Source of the DNA: an uncultured Coriobacteriales bacterium
GTDB taxonomy: Bacteria > Actinomycetota > Coriobacteriia > Coriobacteriales > UMGS124
NCBI GenBank assembly: GCA_903789505.1
Contig: CAIFEU010000103.1
Span: forward strand, 1 to 9,531
Reading direction: 5' to 3'
DNA length: 9,531 nt
The translations under genes and the position numbers were made by a program. How positions within the stretch are numbered: position 1 is the stretch's first letter; every line of letters begins with the position of its first letter. Positions 5,937 to 9,531 of the stretch are shown piece after piece. The notes beneath the pieces were generated by a model that saw only the letters and a program-made list of their open reading frames with translations, did not search any database and was not told the origin of the DNA.

Positions 5937-6572
5937 ATGAAGATCGCAGTCGTCGCAGCGAACGGCAAGGCAGGCCAGCTCATCGTCAAGGAGGCCGTGA
6001 GCCGCGGGCACGACGTGACCGCCATCGTGCGCGGCGAGAACCGCACCGTAGCCAAGAAGGCCATCGCCAAGGATCTGTACGACCTCACCGCCCAGGACCT
6101 CGCGGGGTTCGACGTCGTCATCGACGCGTTCGGCTCCTGGACGCCCGAGACCCTTCCGCAGCACTCCACCTCGCTCGCCCACCTGTGCGACACCCTGTCC
6201 GGCAGCCAGACGCGTCTGCTGGTCGTCGGCGGCGCGGGCAGCCTCTACCTCGACGGCTCGCACATGACGCAGGTCAAGGACGCGCCCAACTTCCCCGACG
6301 CCTTCAAGCCGGTCGCAACGGCCATGGGCAAGTCCCTCAAGGAGCTGCGCGGCCGCGACGACGTGCACTGGACGTACGTCTCGCCCGCCGGCGACTTCCA
6401 GGCCGACGGCGAGCGCACCGGGCGTTACCTGCTCGGCGGCGAGGAGCTCACGCTCAACGAGCGCGGCGAGTCCGTCATCTCCTATGCCGACTACGCCATC
6501 GCGATGGTCGATGAGGCCGAGCGCACCGACGGCGCCAACGACCACAAGCGCATCTCGGTGGTGCGCGCGTAG
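5937..6572 (+). CDS. NAD(P)-binding atypical SDR, YwnB/NmrA-like putative NADH-flavin reductase
   Basis: This 211-residue soluble Rossmann-fold protein is the size of B. subtilis YwnB and of COG2910 'putative NADH-flavin reductases'. The N-terminus MKIAVVAANGKAGQLIVKEA carries the dinucleotide glycine motif in the atypical form A-A-N-G-K-A-G (7-13). A basic residue after strand 2 (VRGENR, 31-36) would favour NADP(H). Further features are FDVVIDAFG (58-66), LLVVGGAGSLYLDG (94-107), WTYVSPAGDF (145-154) and the C-terminal SYADYAIAMVDE (182-193). The classical SDR Tyr-x-x-x-Lys catalytic pair is absent, as is normal in this subgroup. The real substrate is unknown. GAAGGAGA at 5923-5930 fixes the ATG at 5937; the longer in-frame extension to 5619 runs through the control region. 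The sirtuin gene follows after 78 bases in the same direction and may be co-transcribed. Confidence 0.88.
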   Translation: MKIAVVAANGKAGQLIVKEAVSRGHDVTAIVRGENRTVAKKAIAKDLYDLTAQDLAGFDVVIDAFGSWTPETLPQHSTSLAHLCDTLSGSQTRLLVVGGAGSLYLDGSHMTQVKDAPNFPDAFKPVATAMGKSLKELRGRDDVHWTYVSPAGDFQADGERTGRYLLGGEELTLNERGESVISYADYAIAMVDEAERTDGANDHKRISVVRA

Positions 6573-6650
6573 CCGGCAAGGCAGTACGGGCAACCGTCGC
6601 GACCGTGCGCGAGTCTCTTGCCAACCACGAGTCGATGGGGGTGATCTTAG

Positions 6651-7556
6651 ATGCTTTCTCTGGAAGCGACCATGCCGTCTACCAGGAACTTCTCGGACGA
6701 GCTGGAGCGATTCAGGCGTGAGGTCGACGAGGCCGACGCCATCGTCGTCGGGGCGGGGGCGGGGCTTTCCACCGCGGCGGGCATGTCGTACTCGGGACCG
6801 CGCTTCGAGCGGTGGTTCTCGGCGTGGCGGGAGCGCTACGGCTTTGCCGACATGTACGCGGGCGGCTTCCACCCCTTCAGGACCCTCGGGGAGACGTGGG
6901 GCTTCTGGAGCAGAAACATCATGGCCAACCGCTACGAGCCCGGCGCGACGTCGCTCTACCGGCGCCTCGTGGAGATGCTCGCCGGGCGCGACCACTTCGT
7001 CCTGACCACCAACGTCGACCACCAGTTCCAGCTGGCGGGCGAGCCCCGCGAGACGCTCTTCTACACGCAGGGAGACTACGGCCTCTTCCAGTGCTCGACC
7101 CCCTGCCACGCGCGTACCTACGACAACGAGGCCCAGGTGCGCGAGATGGCGCAGGCGGTGGACGAGAAGGTCGCCCGCCAGCGCGCTGCAGGCGTGCCAG
7201 AGCGCCTCATGGACCTGTCCGTCCCCGACGACCTCGTCCCGCGCTGCCCGGTGTGCGGCGAGCCGATGGCGATGAACCTGCGCTGCGACGACACGTTCGT
7301 CGAGGACGCGGGCTGGCACGCGGCGGCGCGGCGCTACGAGGCCTACCTCGACGCGCACGAGAAGGGCCGCATCCTCTACCTGGAGCTCGGCGTCGGCTCC
7401 AACACGCCGGTCATCATCAAGTACCCGTTCTGGAGACGCGTCGAGAAGAACCCCGACGCCACCTACGTCTGCGTGAACATGGGGCAGACCTATGCGCCCG
7501 GCTCCATCGCCGACCGGTCGATCCTGCTCGACGGCGACATCGCGCGGGTCTTCTAG
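6651..7556 (+). CDS. Class-M-like sirtuin (Sir2 family NAD-dependent enzyme, possible ADP-ribosyltransferase)
   Basis: This 301-residue Sir2-fold protein has the NAD loop GAGAGLSTAAG (34-44), TTNVD (119-123, with Asn121 and Asp123 in the nicotinamide site), four putative zinc cysteines (Cys148, Cys152, Cys199, Cys202 in CPVC) and GVGSNTP (247-253). The base that is His in deacetylase sirtuins (HG motif) is Gln here (TQGDYG, Gln140). Together with MNLRCDDTFVE (208-218), this is the hallmark of class M sirtuins (SirTM), known as protein ADP-ribosyltransferases acting on lipoylated GcvH-L in Firmicutes. The usual partners (macrodomain, GcvH-L, LplA2) are not in this window. ADP-ribosylation is therefore likely by family but the target is unknown. 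I use the ATG at 6651 (preceded by GGGGGTGAT). The ATG at 6672, preceded by GGAAG, is a reasonable alternative that would drop seven residues. Confidence 0.86.
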   Translation: MLSLEATMPSTRNFSDELERFRREVDEADAIVVGAGAGLSTAAGMSYSGPRFERWFSAWRERYGFADMYAGGFHPFRTLGETWGFWSRNIMANRYEPGATSLYRRLVEMLAGRDHFVLTTNVDHQFQLAGEPRETLFYTQGDYGLFQCSTPCHARTYDNEAQVREMAQAVDEKVARQRAAGVPERLMDLSVPDDLVPRCPVCGEPMAMNLRCDDTFVEDAGWHAAARRYEAYLDAHEKGRILYLELGVGSNTPVIIKYPFWRRVEKNPDATYVCVNMGQTYAPGSIADRSILLDGDIARVF

Positions 7557-7667
7557 CCCGCGGCGCCGGCCGCCGAGGGTCGGCAACCCGGGCGACGCTG
7601 TCTGCGCACAACCCGCTGCTGCGCGGGGCACCGACCGCACGCCCGCGCGGCAGCGCCACGCACTCGC
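7557..7667. other. Convergent spacer with GC-rich hairpins
   Basis: The sirtuin and DUF5692-like genes end facing each other across this 111-bp spacer. Just after the sirtuin stop lie two small hairpins: GCGGC/GCCGC (7560-7564, 7569-7573) and GGGT/ACCC (7577-7580, 7586-7589). Neither has a T-run. They may act as weak bidirectional termination signals, but I see no clear intrinsic terminator. Confidence 0.3.
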
Positions 7668-8663
7668 CTATGCGGCGACCTCCTCGCGCCGAGCCATGGC
7701 CTTCTCGTACTCGCGCGTCCCCACGAACACCTCATGGGTGTAGGGGTTCACACCGAGCTTGCGCGCACGGTAAATCACGTAGCCCAGCGCCGCGACGTTG
7801 GCAGCCAGGGCGACCAGGGACACCGCGACGTTAGCCGTGTAGTTCAGCGTCGAGCGCACGGTGAAGACGCTGGCGTCCTGGAACAGCGGGAACACCTGGG
7901 CGAACATGCACCAGATCGCGAGCGTGTTGGCTCGGTTCTGGATCCAGCCGCCCTTGTTCCACAGCGCCGCCGCAACGGTGGGGGCGAGCAACAGCGCCAG
8001 GCCGCAGTACCAGGCGTGGCCGGGCAGGCAGTTGTAGGTGTAGCAGAAGTTCCACAGGTCGTATGCAACGACGAACACCCACGTCATGTCGGGCCACAGC
8101 ATGTCGTGCTTGCGCTTGGAGACGTAGATGCCCCACCAGCCGGTCATGCAAAAGATGTTGATGAGGCCGGCGATGCCATTGAACACGTTGTTCCACCCGG
8201 CGACCTGCTCGGCGCCCTCGCTGGTGACCCAGGTGGACTGCCCGAGCGCGAAGTAGTGGTATGCGCTCTCGAAGTCGCTGCACACGGCAATCAGGATGTT
8301 GATGGCGACGATCACGAACGGGAAGCACTTGAACCACTCGGACTTGCCGATCCTGCCCCAGCGGTACTTGAGCGCCATGAAGCCTATGCACCCCGCTGTG
8401 GCCGCGTATACCTTCGCGTAGTGGAACCAGCTGTTCTGGTACAGGTGGGTGGGGTTCTCGAGCGCCCACGATGACCCGTTGGCGACACCGATGCCGATGG
8501 CGACGCAGTATGCCGTCATCAGCGAGGGCAACACGACGAAGCAGATAATTCCGCCCGCCTTGGACCGGCGCGCGAACTCGTTGGCCAGAATCAGCCCCAC
8601 GAACACCATGAGCCACCCGAGCCATTGGAAGGCGGCGGTGTCACCGTACACTTGGAATAGCAT
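7668..8663 (-). CDS. Multi-pass membrane protein, DUF5692-like
   Basis: This is a 331-residue integral membrane protein with about nine hydrophobic helices (near 12-29, 37-59, 83-98, 114-129, 158-180, 193-210, 217-235, 246-261 and 275-298). It has a short basic loop (ARRSK, 31-35), a KYRWGRIGKSEWFK loop (99-112) and a charged cytoplasmic-looking tail (about 299-331). It is strikingly aromatic: I count 17 tryptophans, several in the interior (WW at 176-177). It resembles proteins annotated DUF5692 in Coriobacteriia. I know no biochemical function for the family, and I see no transporter or enzyme signature. The ATG at 8663 has AAAGGGGA five bases upstream; the in-frame extension to 8732 lies in the spacer. 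A TetR gene lies 95 bases upstream on the same strand and probably controls it, as is common when a TetR regulator sits beside a membrane exporter or sensor. Confidence 0.8.
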   Translation of the reverse strand: MLFQVYGDTAAFQWLGWLMVFVGLILANEFARRSKAGGIICFVVLPSLMTAYCVAIGIGVANGSSWALENPTHLYQNSWFHYAKVYAATAGCIGFMALKYRWGRIGKSEWFKCFPFVIVAINILIAVCSDFESAYHYFALGQSTWVTSEGAEQVAGWNNVFNGIAGLINIFCMTGWWGIYVSKRKHDMLWPDMTWVFVVAYDLWNFCYTYNCLPGHAWYCGLALLLAPTVAAALWNKGGWIQNRANTLAIWCMFAQVFPLFQDASVFTVRSTLNYTANVAVSLVALAANVAALGYVIYRARKLGVNPYTHEVFVGTREYEKAMARREEVAA

Positions 8664-8680
8664 CGCAGTCCCCTTTCGCC

Positions 8681-8707
8681 GCCCGCACGGCGTCTCGACG
8701 CACGGGC
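8681..8707 (-). other. Stem-loop before the DUF5692-like gene
   Basis: GCCCG...CGGGC outer arms and a perfect inner GCGT-CGAG-ACGC hairpin sit just upstream of the ribosome-binding site (8668-8675) on the minus-strand transcript. It could be an mRNA-stabilising or processing element, or an intercistronic terminator without a T-run. Only the pairing is seen; the role is unknown. Confidence 0.4.
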
Positions 8708-8758
8708 ATCGACCAGGCAGTTCACGCCGCACGCGGGCACCGGGGCGCCCGGGCGGCG

Positions 8759-9475
8759 CTACCGGCGGTCCGGCTCCCCGCCGTCCGCCGCCGACGTGTC
8801 GCGTCGGGGGTCCCGCCCGTCCCGGGGGAGTCGCTCGCCGTCGCGATCGGCGAGGGCACCCACGCGCGAGCCGGACACGTCCAGGCGCAGCGTCTGCACG
8901 ATGAGCTGCTCGATCACCGCGTCGGGCGTCTCCGGGTAGCGCCTGAGCAGCCCGATCAGCCCGGTGATGAGCATGTAGAAGGTCTCGTACACGTGGTCGA
9001 TCTCTATGGAGTGGTGACGCTCGTAGTCGCGCGCGGTGGTGGCGACGACGTAGCGGGCGAGCATCTCGGAGACCTGCTGGCTGAACTGGATGTAGAGCGC
9101 CGCGTTCTCCGGCAGGGAGAAGCGCAGGCGCAGGGGGTCGGAGTCGAACATCGCACGGCGGATCAGCCGCACGCAGCTGCGCACGTCGCCCGACACGTCA
9201 CCGGGGACGCGCTCGGCGTTCCAGCCACTCACGAAGTCGACGACGTCGCTGGTCATGTCGTCAATGACGGCGCGCGTGACGGCGTCCTTGTCGGGAAAGT
9301 AGTGGTAGAACAGGCCGCGCGAGACGCCGCACGCCTCGGTGATGTCCTTGACGGTGGTGTGGGTGAGCCCGCGCGTCGCGTACAGGTCGCGGGCGGCGCA
9401 CACGATGTCGTCGCGCCGGTCCGCCGCGGGCTTGCGCCGGGCGGCCCTCCCCGCGGGCCCGAGGGGCGTCGCCAT
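8759..9475 (-). CDS. TetR-family transcriptional regulator
   Basis: The protein has 238 residues from the ATG at 9475. A basic, disordered N-terminus (about 1-20) leads into the TetR DNA-binding domain: RRDDIVCAARDLYATRGLTHTTVKDITEACG (20-50) and then the recognition helix VSRGLFYHYFPDKDAV (51-66), a near-canonical match. A helical ligand and dimerisation domain follows (about 70-200), including the long YETFYMLITGLIGLLRRYP segment (163-181). The last 35 or so residues are charged and probably disordered. The inducer cannot be read from sequence. The start is uncertain: the ATG at 9475 and a GTG at 9490 both lack a good ribosome-binding site, and the frame stays open to the window edge, so translation may begin outside. 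The membrane protein gene 95 bases downstream is the likely partner and target. Confidence 0.9.
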   Translation of the reverse strand: MATPLGPAGRAARRKPAADRRDDIVCAARDLYATRGLTHTTVKDITEACGVSRGLFYHYFPDKDAVTRAVIDDMTSDVVDFVSGWNAERVPGDVSGDVRSCVRLIRRAMFDSDPLRLRFSLPENAALYIQFSQQVSEMLARYVVATTARDYERHHSIEIDHVYETFYMLITGLIGLLRRYPETPDAVIEQLIVQTLRLDVSGSRVGALADRDGERLPRDGRDPRRDTSAADGGEPDRR

Positions 9476-9531
9476 GCGCGGCACGGGCACCGCCCGCGGC
9501 GCGGACGCGCCCTGCGCGGAGCCCGCGAGCC

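Noticed and set aside
5755..5940. 61-codon plus-strand frame (MKTNSHLLACVIPF...) ending in ATGA overlap with the reductase start
   Set aside because: It lies in the AT-rich promoter island, has only a weak GAGAA before its ATG, and changes composition midway. The overlap with the reductase start looks coincidental.

Overview
The window is about two-thirds G+C with dense coding on both strands. It looks like a chromosomal segment of a high-GC Gram-positive bacterium. A Coriobacteriia-type Actinomycetota (Eggerthellaceae or Olsenella/Collinsella relatives) is my best guess. This rests on the GC content, a transcription-terminating tryptophan T-box, and a DUF5692-like membrane protein that I associate with that class. 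The taxonomy is inference. I see no tRNA, rRNA, CRISPR array, insertion sequence or phage gene.

Region 1 (1-3955, minus strand) is the start of a tryptophan biosynthesis operon. Reading from right to left, it has a sigma70-type promoter (3955-3926), a complete T-box leader (about 3893-3597), trpE (3522-1951), trpG (1954-1349, overlapping trpE by ATGA), trpD (1221-145) and the first 51 codons of trpC (from 155, overlapping trpD and leaving the window). The specifier triplet is TGG and the tRNA-acceptor bulge is TGGC, both as expected for uncharged tRNA-Trp. The antiterminator and terminator helices compete for the same bases. The operon should therefore be switched on by tryptophan starvation, and it has a second control through feedback inhibition of TrpE.

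Region 2 (4094-5431, minus strand) encodes an unusual 445-residue protein. A THEP1-like P-loop NTPase (Walker A and B intact) is joined in one frame to a complete TetR-type repressor. It is followed by a GC-rich hairpin and then by the trp promoter.

Region 3 (5432-7556) begins with a 505-bp intergenic region that contains a markedly AT-rich island with several short palindromes. This is the likely divergent control region. To its right on the plus strand are a YwnB-like NAD(P)-binding reductase (5937-6572) and a class-M-like sirtuin (6651-7556) in which Gln replaces the usual catalytic His. A nucleotide-binding regulator divergent from two NAD(P)-using proteins suggests a redox or NAD-responsive module; this is inference.

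Region 4 (7668-9475, minus strand) is a TetR regulator followed by a nine-helix, tryptophan-rich membrane protein of the DUF5692 type. They are probably co-transcribed and converge on the sirtuin gene. The TetR reading frame is open to the right edge, so its true start may lie outside the window.
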